A stretch of 64,000 nucleotides of DNA from an uncultured Eubacteriales bacterium. Lineage in GTDB: Bacteria; Bacillota; Clostridia; Lachnospirales; Lachnospiraceae. Below are positions 19,102 to 27,627 of this stretch, piece by piece (position 1 is the first letter of the stretch; every line of letters starts with the position of its first letter). Position numbers and translations under genes: made by a program. Below the pieces are notes generated by a model. The model was given only the letters and a program-made list of their open reading frames with translations, ran no database searches and had not been told where the DNA came from. The DNA lies in assembly GCA_949286525.1 (NCBI GenBank), contig CASECT010000039.1, positions 1-64,000 of the forward strand, read 5' to 3'.

Positions 19102-19797
19102 TTATACCGTAACTATCGTTCCATTAAAATCTCCGCTGGCCGCCCGTATAATGCTGTTCTCCTCCTGCAGCGCAAAGACATACATGGGCATGTGATTTTC
19201 CATACACAGGATGGACGCGGTCAGATCCACCACCGCCAGCTTCCGGTCAATCACTTCCTGAATGGAAATCTTATCAAATCTTACCGCCTGCGGGTTAGTC
19301 TTGGGATCGCTGTCATAGACGCCGTCCACAGCCTTGGCAAGAAGAATGGCATCTGCCTCAATCTCCACCGCCCGCAGTACCGTAGCAGTATCTGTGGAAA
19401 AATAGGGATGGCCTGTTCCGCCCGCGAAAAAGATGACCATGCCTCTGTCAAAATATTTGTTTACCCGATCCTTCGAGTAAAGCTTCGTGAAAGAACCGCA
19501 GGCAAAAGGCGTCAACACCTGGGTCTTCATGCCCGCATACCGGAAAATTTCCGACACATAAATGCAATTCATTACCGTGGCAAGCATACCGATCTGATCC
19601 GCCTTGCTGCGGTCAATGGTCTCGCTGGTACGGCCTCTCCAGAAATTACCTCCGCCGATCACGATCCCCACCTGGATTCCCTGATCCACCAGCTGTTTTA
19701 CCTGCTTTGCCACCTTCAGACAGGTGGCTTCGTCAAAACCGGTCTTTTTCTCCCCGGCCAGCGCTTCGCCGCTCAATTTCAATAGAACTCTCTTCAT
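19102..19797 (-). CDS. pyrH: UMP kinase
   Basis: The product is 231 residues of the amino-acid-kinase fold. It phosphorylates UMP to UDP and is essential for UTP/CTP supply. Motifs are RVLLKLSGEALAG at the N-terminus, VIGGGNFWRGRT and FAGGTGHPYFSTDTA. It starts the pyrH-frr unit, with its own promoter upstream and AAAGGAAACGGAGC before the ATG. In many relatives rpsB-tsf lies directly upstream; here that pair is 14 kb away. Confidence 0.97.
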   Translation of the reverse strand: MKRVLLKLSGEALAGEKKTGFDEATCLKVAKQVKQLVDQGIQVGIVIGGGNFWRGRTSETIDRSKADQIGMLATVMNCIYVSEIFRYAGMKTQVLTPFACGSFTKLYSKDRVNKYFDRGMVIFFAGGTGHPYFSTDTATVLRAVEIEADAILLAKAVDGVYDSDPKTNPQAVRFDKISIQEVIDRKLAVVDLTASILCMENHMPMYVFALQEENSIIRAASGDFNGTIVTV

Positions 19798-19860
19798 GCT
19801 CCGTTTCCTTTCTTTCCGTCAAATGGCAAAAATGGAATCCGCTCCATTGCCGCCGAACTG

Positions 19861-19890
19861 ATTTTACCACATTCCTCCTGCTCTTTTCAA
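19861..19890 (-). promoter_or_regulatory. Promoter of pyrH-frr
   Basis: Minus strand TTGAAA (19890-19885), 18 bp, then TAAAAT (19866-19861) with a TGG extension before the -10. It leaves a 5' untranslated region of about 55 bases. Confidence 0.65.
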
Positions 19891-19896
19891 TGAAAT

Positions 19897-20496
19897 TCAC
19901 AGAAAGCTGATTACCGCGCCGGCAAGTTTCTTCAGATCTCTATCGGTGGTATTCACGCAAAGATCGTAATTGCTCATATCCCCCCACTCCTGGTCAGTAT
20001 GCAGCCGATAGTATCTGGCTCGTTTCTTGTCGATGGAGAGAATCTTCTGACGCACCTCTTTCTCAGACATCTCGTCCAGGTCGCTGCCCCGGCCCCGGCA
20101 CCTGCGAATCTTGAAACCCATATCCGCGTAGACAAACAGCCGGAAGGGGTTCATATCGCGAAGAATATAATCTCCGCAGCGTCCTACAATCACACAGTCT
20201 GACTTCTCCGCCATCTCACAGATAATTCTGCTCTGCTCTTTGAAGACTGTCAGTCCGATATCCTGGGCAGGATAAAACTGCATAGAAAGGGTGTTTGCAG
20301 TAGTAATCGGGAGCAGCGACATATCTGCCTGCTCATCAATCTGTCGAATATACTGTTCCGTCATCCGGGTTCTTCTGGACAGTTCCAGTACAATCTCATG
20401 GTCATAGTAGGCGATGTTCAGCTCCTGGGCAATACGCCTTCCCAACTCACGTCCGCCGCTTCCGAACTCTCTGGCAACCGTAATAATTCTGTTCAT
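19897..20496 (-). CDS. Cytidylate kinase-like family protein
   Basis: The product is 199 residues beginning RIITVAREFGSGGRELGRRIAQEL, the modified P-loop typical of the cytidylate-kinase-like family (GSGGRELG in place of the classical GxxxxGK[ST]). DCVIVGRCGDYILRDM and a lid-like RAR(Y)Y region follow. Such proteins are common in Clostridia beside a true cmk; the nucleotide they phosphorylate, if any, is not established. The gene is monocistronic here, with GGGGGTGAAACC before the ATG and an extended -10 (TGTTATGAT) about 45 bases upstream. Confidence 0.82.
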   Translation of the reverse strand: MNRIITVAREFGSGGRELGRRIAQELNIAYYDHEIVLELSRRTRMTEQYIRQIDEQADMSLLPITTANTLSMQFYPAQDIGLTVFKEQSRIICEMAEKSDCVIVGRCGDYILRDMNPFRLFVYADMGFKIRRCRGRGSDLDEMSEKEVRQKILSIDKKRARYYRLHTDQEWGDMSNYDLCVNTTDRDLKKLAGAVISFL

Positions 20497-20581
20497 GGTT
20501 TCACCCCCATATCCCGATATGTTTTTCTATTCCTATCATAACAGATTTAGGCGATGAAACATAGAAAAAAACTATAATTCG

Positions 20582-22162
20582 TCAGACTTTTTTCGGTCTG
20601 CGCAGAAGCATCCCTGCCAGTTCTCCCGCCGTTCCCTTCCATCGACGAGCGGGTTTCCCGCCGTACCATGTGCCCAGGGGCCGGAAATTCCCCAGTTCTT
20701 TTGGAGATAGTTGGAAAAGATCCCTGTCCGATGTAAAAAAATCAGCCCGCATGCCGGCAAGCAGCATCCCCCGTTCCCGTTCCTCCATAAGGGCCCGTGC
20801 CGGATGGACCGTATAACAGCGCAGCGCCTCATAGGGCGTTATGGACTCCTCTTCTCGGTAAAACTGGGTCATCCCCAATATCTGCAGCCAGGGATCCAGG
20901 CTCTGCACCGGAGAATCCGAAGAACCGCAGATACAGATGCCCCGTCTCAGGAAATCGGCAAACCGCATCTGTTTCAACGTCTCAGGGCTGAGATACCGTT
21001 CATAAGTATGAAGATATCGCTTGTCGATCCAGGAATATCCCGGCTGGGCCATAACCGCATACCCTTCGCGGGCAATTTCCTCCATCATCTCATCAGAGGT
21101 AAACTCGCAGTGCTCGATACGATGCATCCTGCCGCTCTTTGTTTTGCCCAAGGCCCGGACAATACGTTCCACTGCCAGATCTCCGATGGCGTGGCTGGCA
21201 ATCTGGTATCCTCTCCGATCCGCCTCACAGACTGCCGCATCCACCTGCTCCTGAGTAAAATAAGCAGGCGCACAACCTCCGGTATCCCGATAGGGACGGG
21301 AAAATGCTGCGGAATGAGCCCCGATAGAACCGTCCATCTCCCAATCCCCACATCCGCCGATCCTCGGTCTTCCCTGATACCGTCTCAACGACTGCGCCTT
21401 CTCAATATCCATGTATTGCAGATAAAACCTTACATCCATATCAAACCGGGAGGCAAGAAACAGAATCAGCTTTGTGGTAGGATCCTTTTCGGAATCTCCA
21501 TTGCCGTCCAGCGCTCCCACGCAGGAAATACCGTAATCCGCACAGAGATTGTGAAAAATCGCGATACCCCGGGCCAGAATCCCCGGCGTGACGCCTGCTG
21601 CAATCAGATCGGTAATTCTTCCCTGAATACGTTCGTGCGCTTCCCCCGTCAGTACCCCGTCGCCTTTGATGTCCAGCCCAAGTTTTTTCAACATGGCACT
21701 GGAAAGCGCGCTGGCATGACCATCGATGGTATAGATGACTGCCGCCCGTCCGCCACACCAGTCGTCCAACTCCTTTCTGGTAGGCAGCCGATGTTCCTGA
21801 ACAGCAGTCATAATGTACTGATTTCCTACCACAATCTCATCCGGCGCTTTTGTCGCCGCAAAGTCTCGGAGCGCTCTCTCCACCCCCTTCATATTCTCCG
21901 GGATAACCTTTCCGTCCAGGATCCGGCAGACATCAAATCCAGCCGCCAGCAGCACCACCGTGTACAGCAGATGCACGTGACCGTCAATCAGGCACGGATA
22001 GACATGGCGGCCTTTCAGAGAGACAACCCTGGACCCTTTCATCTGTTCCGGCGCCGGGTCAAGCATCTTTATTCGCCCTTCCTCTACCAGCATGGCCGAA
22101 GCAACCGTATCTTTCTTCTCCATCGTATGAATCACAGCATCTGTAAACAGAATCTTCTTCAT
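20582..22162 (-). CDS. YtcJ-like amidohydrolase
   Basis: The product is 526 residues of the amidohydrolase_3 type. Metal-binding HxH is in PCLIDGHVHLLYT, further ligands are in IASHAIGDLAVERI and HRIEHCEFTSDE, and the catalytic Asp lies in CGSSDSPVQSLDP. These TIM-barrel zinc hydrolases cleave C-N bonds in N-formyl, N-acyl or cyclic amides. The ATG overlaps the stop codon of the upstream permease (TGATG), so both are made together, pointing to uptake and hydrolysis of an amino-acid derivative. The exact substrate cannot be read from sequence. A GTG one codon upstream is an equally placed start. Confidence 0.85.
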   Translation of the reverse strand: MKKILFTDAVIHTMEKKDTVASAMLVEEGRIKMLDPAPEQMKGSRVVSLKGRHVYPCLIDGHVHLLYTVVLLAAGFDVCRILDGKVIPENMKGVERALRDFAATKAPDEIVVGNQYIMTAVQEHRLPTRKELDDWCGGRAAVIYTIDGHASALSSAMLKKLGLDIKGDGVLTGEAHERIQGRITDLIAAGVTPGILARGIAIFHNLCADYGISCVGALDGNGDSEKDPTTKLILFLASRFDMDVRFYLQYMDIEKAQSLRRYQGRPRIGGCGDWEMDGSIGAHSAAFSRPYRDTGGCAPAYFTQEQVDAAVCEADRRGYQIASHAIGDLAVERIVRALGKTKSGRMHRIEHCEFTSDEMMEEIAREGYAVMAQPGYSWIDKRYLHTYERYLSPETLKQMRFADFLRRGICICGSSDSPVQSLDPWLQILGMTQFYREEESITPYEALRCYTVHPARALMEERERGMLLAGMRADFFTSDRDLFQLSPKELGNFRPLGTWYGGKPARRWKGTAGELAGMLLRRPKKV

Positions 22163-23295
22163 CACATCACACTCCCTACCGCCATCAGTACATAGGCCGC
22201 CGCCGTCAAAATCTGAAACCCTGTGCCGCCCCAGATTCCCATCATGGTACCCGGCACCTCCTTTCTCGCATTGCGGTATGTCGGTATCAGCATTACCGCC
22301 ACAAGAATCGCGATAGCACCGCTGGCCAGCTCAAGAAAGTCAATAAAACTTCCGATATTAAACAGCGCAAGCACCAGTGAGGGGGCTGTGGCCAGAAGCC
22401 AGCAAATCCGATTGTCCCATCGAAACTGATCCCGAATGATGCCGGACAAAGCAAGAGAAATAGACCAATAGGTGGTCAGCATGGCCAGCACCGTGAACAG
22501 TCCGCCGACAATCTGCGCCCAGCCGCCAATGCCGGCGCTCCATCCTGTCATTGCTACCTCTGTTACCTCCGAGGAGGCCAGAAGAGAACAGAACGTGATC
22601 ACAACAATCAATAAAAAATTATTTCCCAATCCGAGGAAAATGGCTTTCCGCACTTTTCTCTCGTCCCCGCCAAGACCTTCCACCGCCTGAGGAATCGAGA
22701 AAAACGCCCCGAAAGACAGCATTGCCATAGAGAAAAAGGACAACATGTCCCCTGCCGTTCCCACCTTCATGGGCAGCGGGTGTGCCGGCGCAAGAAAAGA
22801 TGCCGCCGCCAATACGCCAACCAGAAGAAAAATCGCCGCCACCGCATATTTTTCCGAAATTCCTACAGCCTTCAATCCAAACACCACAACGATAGCAGCC
22901 GCTATGTAGAAAATCAGCTTCGCCGCAAAAAGAGGTACCGGAACAAAACCCGCCAACACTTCCGCCGCGCCAATCACATAGGCAGTCAGATTGGTTACAA
23001 GCACAAAAGCCATCAGAACAAAAAACAGCATAGTCAAAATATTTTTTGCCTTCCCGCGAAACAGAAACCTGGAAAGGACCGACACGATCTGCATTCCCTC
23101 CCCTGCTTTTTGAGCCACGTCAGCAATCATCATATGCAGCAGCCAGCTGGCAGCAAAAGCGATAACCAAAATCAAAAATGAAACCGGCAGTCCGTTTTTC
23201 TCCACTATATAAGGCATAGCCAGAACACCGCCTCCAATCCCATATCCGGTTATAATGCAGGCAGCCTCCCATACTGTGAGCTGTTTTTCCTTCAT
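22162..23295 (-). CDS. Amino acid permease (aromatic/hydroxy amino acid transporter-like)
   Basis: A 377-residue polytopic protein with about eleven hydrophobic helices. It begins VWEAACIITGYGIGGGVLAMPYIVEKNGLP, the glycine-rich first-helix unwinding signature of the amino acid/auxin permease and HAAAP families. It is predicted to be a proton- or sodium-driven amino acid importer in the plasma membrane. It is the first gene of an operon with the amidohydrolase and is transcribed divergently from the leuA-AraC fusion, with the 184-bp region between them containing the repeats described below. Substrate preference is not determinable. Confidence 0.8.
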   Translation of the reverse strand: MKEKQLTVWEAACIITGYGIGGGVLAMPYIVEKNGLPVSFLILVIAFAASWLLHMMIADVAQKAGEGMQIVSVLSRFLFRGKAKNILTMLFFVLMAFVLVTNLTAYVIGAAEVLAGFVPVPLFAAKLIFYIAAAIVVVFGLKAVGISEKYAVAAIFLLVGVLAAASFLAPAHPLPMKVGTAGDMLSFFSMAMLSFGAFFSIPQAVEGLGGDERKVRKAIFLGLGNNFLLIVVITFCSLLASSEVTEVAMTGWSAGIGGWAQIVGGLFTVLAMLTTYWSISLALSGIIRDQFRWDNRICWLLATAPSLVLALFNIGSFIDFLELASGAIAILVAVMLIPTYRNARKEVPGTMMGIWGGTGFQILTAAAYVLMAVGSVM

Positions 23296-23371
23296 AACAA
23301 TCCCTTCCTCTCCTGTAGAATTTTCTCTATTCTATCATTTTTTCTTCTACGCGTATAGCGGAAAGGCGGAA

Positions 23372-23456
23372 GATTAAATATAATCAATTATATTGATTAA
23401 ATATAATCATTCTATTTTTTTAAAGCGTGAGTTAAAATACTATCAATCTCATTGAT
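23372..23456. promoter_or_regulatory. Putative operator region between permease and leuA-AraC genes
   Basis: The 15-mer GATTAAATATAATCA occurs as a direct repeat at 23372-23386 and 23395-23409, 23 bp apart. Each copy holds a small dyad (GATTA-N4-TAATC). Between them TAATCAA-N5-TTGATTA (23381-23399) forms a perfect inverted repeat, and ATCAAT-CTC-ATTGAT (23442-23456) lies just before the ribosome binding site. AraC-family regulators usually bind direct repeats about two helical turns apart, so autoregulation by the downstream AraC domain is a reasonable inference. No convincing -35/-10 pair was placed. Confidence 0.55.
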
Positions 23457-23478
23457 TTATTTTAAAGGAGTAAAGTTT

Positions 23479-25473
23479 ATGAATATCAGTAAAAAATATC
23501 AGAGACAATATTTCCTTCCCCCGGTCTGCGGGATGGAATGGGCAAAAAAAGACCATATAGAGGAGGCGCCTGTCTGGTGCTCTGTGGATCTGAGAGATGG
23601 AAACCAGGCCCTCATCGAACCCATGAGCCTGGAGGAGAAACTGGAATTCTTCCGTATGCTGGTGGAAATCGGTTTCAAGGAAATCGAAGTGGGCTTCCCG
23701 GCGGCTTCGGAAACGGAATTCGATTTCATCCGGGCCCTGATCGAACACGACATGATCCCTGAGGACGTGACCATCCAAGTGCTGACCCAGGCCAGGGAGC
23801 ATATCATAAAGAAGACCTTCGAGGCGGTAAAGGGCGCGCCCCACGCGGTGGTACACCTCTATAATTCCGTCTCCGTCGCTCAGAGGGAGCAGGTTTTCAA
23901 AAAGAGCAGGGAGGAGATCAAACAGCTGGCGGTGGACGGAGCCGTTCTCCTGAAGCGTCTTGCGGACGAGACCGAGGGCAATTTCTCCTTCGAGTACAGC
24001 CCGGAAAGTTTCCACGGCGCTGAGGTGGAGTACGCGCTGGAAGTCTGCAACGCTGTATTGGATGTATGGCAGCCCACGCCCAACAACAAGGCTATCATCA
24101 ACATTCCGGCCACTGTAGAGACCGCCATGCCCCATATCTTCGCCTCTCAGATCGAGTATCTGAACAATCGGCTGAACTATCGGGAAAACGTCATCTTGAG
24201 CCTCCATCCCCACAACGATCGGGGCTGCGGCGTCAGCGACGCGGAGCTTGGCGTTCTGGCAGGCGCGGACCGTGTGGAAGGCACCCTCTTCGGCAACGGA
24301 GAGCGGACCGGAAACGTGGATATCATTACCCTAGCCATGAACCTGGTCTCCTACGGCGTCGACCCGAAACTGGATTTTTCCGATATGCCAAAGATCCGGG
24401 AGACTTACGAGCGTCTGACCCAGATGCGTGTCCCGGACCGGCAGCCCTACGCAGGAGATCTGGTGTTTACCGCCTTCTCCGGTTCCCATCAGGACGCCAT
24501 CGCCAAGGGTATGAACTGGAGAAAGGAGAAGCATCTGACCGAATGGACCGTCCCCTACCTTCCCATCGACCCGGTGGACGTGGGACGCACCTACGACGCG
24601 GACGTGATCCGCATCAACAGTCAGTCGGGCAAAGGCGGCGTCTCCTACATCCTGAAGCAGAACTACTCCATCTCCATCCCCGAAAAGATGCGCGCGGATG
24701 TGGGATATACCGTCAAACAGGCCTCCGACGAGGCCCACAAGGAGCTCCCGCCCCAGCGGGTATACGAGATTTTCTGTGAAAATTACATCGACTACACACC
24801 GGTGTTTACAATTCCAGACTGCCATTTCCAGCAGATCAACGGCATTATGGCGGAGGCGGCCATCTCCTGCGGCGAGCGGAAAGTCATTATCGACGCCAAT
24901 GGCACCGGACGGCTGGATGCCGTCAGCAACACCATCAAACAGTATTTCGGCGTCAGCTATGAACTCTCCGTCTACGAGGAGCATGCCCTCTCCAGCGGAT
25001 CTTCCTCCAAAGCCATGGCCTATGTGGGCATTCTCTGCGACGGCACCATGTACTGGGGCGCCGGTATCGACGAAGATATCATCAAGGCCTCCATCCACGC
25101 CCTTGTGGTGGCGGTAAACAAACTGCCCCAGGTGCAGAACGCCAGCAACGACAAGGATGACCGGCTGATCGCCATGATCAATTATATTCAGGCCAACTAT
25201 CAGACCGTGACACTGGAGAGCATGGCGAAGGAGTTCCATCTCTCCACGCCCTACATCTCCAAATACATCCGGGAAAAATCCGGGAAAACCTTTGGGGATC
25301 ATGTGGCGAAGGCCCGGATGAAGCGGGCGAAGACACTGTTGCGCAACGGAAATATGACCATTGAGAATATCGCGGACGCGGTAGGCTATCCCAACGTGGA
25401 GCATTTCAACCGTCTCTTCAAAAAGACCTTTGACATGACGCCCATGCAGTACCGCAATCTGAGTCAGCAGTAG
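23479..25473 (+). CDS. leuA: 2-isopropylmalate synthase fused to an AraC-type DNA-binding domain
   Basis: The product is 664 residues. About 1-555 is a complete type-2 Leu[12 protein letters not shown] (metal/catalytic) near residue 35, [17 protein letters not shown] and [10 protein letters not shown] in the DRE-TIM barrel, and a full leucine-binding regulatory domain (about 435-556). It condenses acetyl-CoA with 2-ketoisovalerate in leucine synthesis. Residues 560-664 are an AraC family double helix-turn-helix: [20 protein letters not shown] and [20 protein letters not shown] with the P[MLI]QYR end. The frame is continuous. AAAGGAG 8 bases before the ATG at 23479 fixes the start. The tail could let leucine occupancy set DNA binding; this is inference. 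Confidence 0.93.
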   Translation: MNISKKYQRQYFLPPVCGMEWAKKDHIEEAPVWCSVDLRDGNQALIEPMSLEEKLEFFRMLVEIGFKEIEVGFPAASETEFDFIRALIEHDMIPEDVTIQVLTQAREHIIKKTFEAVKGAPHAVVHLYNSVSVAQREQVFKKSREEIKQLAVDGAVLLKRLADETEGNFSFEYSPESFHGAEVEYALEVCNAVLDVWQPTPNNKAIINIPATVETAMPHIFASQIEYLNNRLNYRENVILSLHPHNDRGCGVSDAELGVLAGADRVEGTLFGNGERTGNVDIITLAMNLVSYGVDPKLDFSDMPKIRETYERLTQMRVPDRQPYAGDLVFTAFSGSHQDAIAKGMNWRKEKHLTEWTVPYLPIDPVDVGRTYDADVIRINSQSGKGGVSYILKQNYSISIPEKMRADVGYTVKQASDEAHKELPPQRVYEIFCENYIDYTPVFTIPDCHFQQINGIMAEAAISCGERKVIIDANGTGRLDAVSNTIKQYFGVSYELSVYEEHALSSGSSSKAMAYVGILCDGTMYWGAGIDEDIIKASIHALVVAVNKLPQVQNASNDKDDRLIAMINYIQANYQTVTLESMAKEFHLSTPYISKYIREKSGKTFGDHVAKARMKRAKTLLRNGNMTIENIADAVGYPNVEHFNRLFKKTFDMTPMQYRNLSQQ

Positions 25474-25480
25474 ACTTTTG

Positions 25481-26596
25481 CTAGCACTCTTCCCGAATTG
25501 TGCTGACCAGCCTGGTTTTCGACAGTTTCTCATAGAATAAAGGCCGATGCAGAGCCAGCATAACAGTCTCTGCCACCAGGAAGAAGACGTATCCCGTCCA
25601 GAAAATTCCGCCGATCACGACGGTCCAGATCATGCCCAGCCCCGCCGCAGCCGCAACCGCCTCCAGTCCTCCGTCCACGAGAGCCGGAAGCACAAAGAGT
25701 ACCGCCCAGAGGCTGCCGTAACGCAGCAGGTACTGATACCAGCGCGCGGGGCTGCCATTCTCTGCCAGAATACCGATCCGCAGGATCAGTTTTCCGACGG
25801 TTCTGCCCCGAAGCAGCGCCGGAACCAGGACAAAGTAGGCTCCGAAAAAGGAAAACCAGACAACGTCTCTGGCGATGGGCAGAATCGCTTCCAGCAGAAG
25901 GGCAAAAAGTCCGGCACAGGGAATGTCGATCATCAGAGCCAGCAGCCTTCTCGCCAGGGACACCTCCCGTCCCCTGCGAAAACTCGCCTCATCAATCTCC
26001 CTCCTCGTGGGGAGAATTTTCAGGAAAGGTCCCACCAGAAGATACCCCAGCACGCCGCCCAATGTATTTGCCATCAGATCATCCACGTCAAACAGTCGAT
26101 AGTTTCTCGGATAGATAAAATACAGCCCCGACAGCTGGGTCAATTCAAAAAAAAGCGACAGCAGAAAAGACAGCGCAAGCGTCTTCTTCAGATGACAGCC
26201 GAAATAATATCGCAGGTAAACGCCAAAGGGCGCCGTCATCACAACGTTGAAGAGTACCTGGAAAAAGGCCCGATTGATGATCAGGGAAAACCAGCTTTCC
26301 GGATCCGAAGCCACAAAATGGGATTCCTTGAGAATATCAAGAATAAAATGAAACGGTTTCAGCTGCATCCGCGGTCCGGTCATGGCCGCCACCTCCTCTA
26401 TCGAGGGAAGCGGCAGGATGACCAGAAAGAATACGCAGAGCATATAGAGCACAAAAGAATATACGATCAGAATGCGCACACTGAAAACAGAACCGTACTT
26501 GCGATAATTGTAGAGCACATAGGGCAATGTGAAAAGCAGCGCGATCAGCGGGAAAAAGAACACAGCCTCCCCGATCACTTTCAGATATACTTCCAT
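25481..26596 (-). CDS. VanZ-like and RDD-domain membrane protein
   Basis: A 371-residue polytopic membrane protein. The N-terminal half (about 1-190) has VanZ-like helices, including FELTQLSGLYFIYPRNYRLFDVDDLMANTLGGVLGY. The C-terminal part (about 205-360) looks like an RDD domain: LARRLLALMIDIPCAG, RGRTVGKLILRIGI and the aromatic WYQYLLRYGSLW. VanZ itself lowers teicoplanin binding; most homologues are uncharacterised. The gene converges on leuA-AraC with only 7 bases between stop codons and no visible terminator. AGAGGTAAGAAACC precedes the ATG. Function unknown; an envelope role is plausible from uppP nearby. Confidence 0.8.
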   Translation of the reverse strand: MEVYLKVIGEAVFFFPLIALLFTLPYVLYNYRKYGSVFSVRILIVYSFVLYMLCVFFLVILPLPSIEEVAAMTGPRMQLKPFHFILDILKESHFVASDPESWFSLIINRAFFQVLFNVVMTAPFGVYLRYYFGCHLKKTLALSFLLSLFFELTQLSGLYFIYPRNYRLFDVDDLMANTLGGVLGYLLVGPFLKILPTRREIDEASFRRGREVSLARRLLALMIDIPCAGLFALLLEAILPIARDVVWFSFFGAYFVLVPALLRGRTVGKLILRIGILAENGSPARWYQYLLRYGSLWAVLFVLPALVDGGLEAVAAAAGLGMIWTVVIGGIFWTGYVFFLVAETVMLALHRPLFYEKLSKTRLVSTIREEC

Positions 26597-26691
26597 GGTT
26601 TCTTACCTCTTTTGTTTTTTCTTAAAGTATACCCGTTTTCCCTCAAATCCACATGACCGGGGGCTTACATTTACCTTACAATTCTGTAATG

Positions 26692-27522
26692 TCACACCAC
26701 CAGAAGCAGAATGACCACAATACCCAGTAGGATACGGTACCAGCCGAAAGCGGTAAAGTCATGCTTCTGAATGTATCCCATCAAAAACTTGATGACCAGA
26801 ACCGACACGATGAAGGCCACCAGCGATCCCACAACAAGAACCACCAGCTCTGCGCCGGTAAAGGAAAAGCCAAACTGAAGTACCTTGACGGCGCTCAGCC
26901 CGAACATAACGGGAACCGCCAAAAAGAAGGTAAATTCCGCCGCCGCGACCCTGGACACGCCGATCAGAAGCGCTCCCACGATCGTAGATCCCGAGCGGGA
27001 TGTGCCGGGAATGATCGAGAGCACCTGAAACATACCGATCAGGAAAGCCGTCCAGTAGCTGATATCCTCCACCCGCTTGGTGGTTGGCACACGCTTCTTG
27101 TTCCACGCCTCGATGACAATGAAAGCGATACCGTAAATAATCAGCGCCAGGGAAATGACCAGAGGCGTATGCAAATGGGCCTCAATGTAATCGTCAAAAA
27201 GAAGGGTTACCACCGCTCCCGGGATACAGGCAACCACCACCTTCATCCACAGAGAGAAGGTTTTCTTTATCACAATCGGCTTACTCTTATCTTTGAACTG
27301 GAAGGGGAACATTTTTTCCCAGAACAGAAGCACTACGGCAAGGATCGCCCCGAGCTGTATGACTACAAAGAACATATCCTTGAACTCATCGCTCATATCC
27401 AGCGTGATAAATTCATCCACCAGAAGCATATGGCCGGTGCTGCTGATGGGCAGCCACTCCGTAATTCCCTCCACGATACCGAGAAAGACGACCTTCAGTA
27501 TCTCAATAAAACTCAAATCCAC
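26692..27522 (-). CDS. uppP: Undecaprenyl-diphosphate phosphatase
   Basis: A 276-residue membrane protein of the BacA/UppP family, which dephosphorylates undecaprenyl diphosphate to recycle the cell-wall lipid carrier and gives bacitracin tolerance. The two catalytic motifs are present: GIVEGITEWLPISSTGHMLL near the N-terminus and IPGTSRSGSTIVGALL near residue 170. The start is GTG at 27522 with AAGGAGG upstream. It appears monocistronic; TGTGCTAAAAT about 40 bases upstream is a possible extended -10. Confidence 0.96.
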   Translation of the reverse strand: MDLSFIEILKVVFLGIVEGITEWLPISSTGHMLLVDEFITLDMSDEFKDMFFVVIQLGAILAVVLLFWEKMFPFQFKDKSKPIVIKKTFSLWMKVVVACIPGAVVTLLFDDYIEAHLHTPLVISLALIIYGIAFIVIEAWNKKRVPTTKRVEDISYWTAFLIGMFQVLSIIPGTSRSGSTIVGALLIGVSRVAAAEFTFFLAVPVMFGLSAVKVLQFGFSFTGAELVVLVVGSLVAFIVSVLVIKFLMGYIQKHDFTAFGWYRILLGIVVILLLVV

Positions 27523-27627
27523 TGTCTAAAATCCTCCTTACATTTTACCTTCTTTTGATTTTAGCACACAATTACCGGGAAAATTACCGAATTGCATCTC
27601 TTTTTTTCTTTTTTCTTCTGTATTTTT

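Noticed and set aside
23296..23478. A CodY box (AATTTTCWGAAAATT) in front of leuA-AraC
   Set aside because: No sequence close to the consensus was found by eye; the repeats there have a different core.
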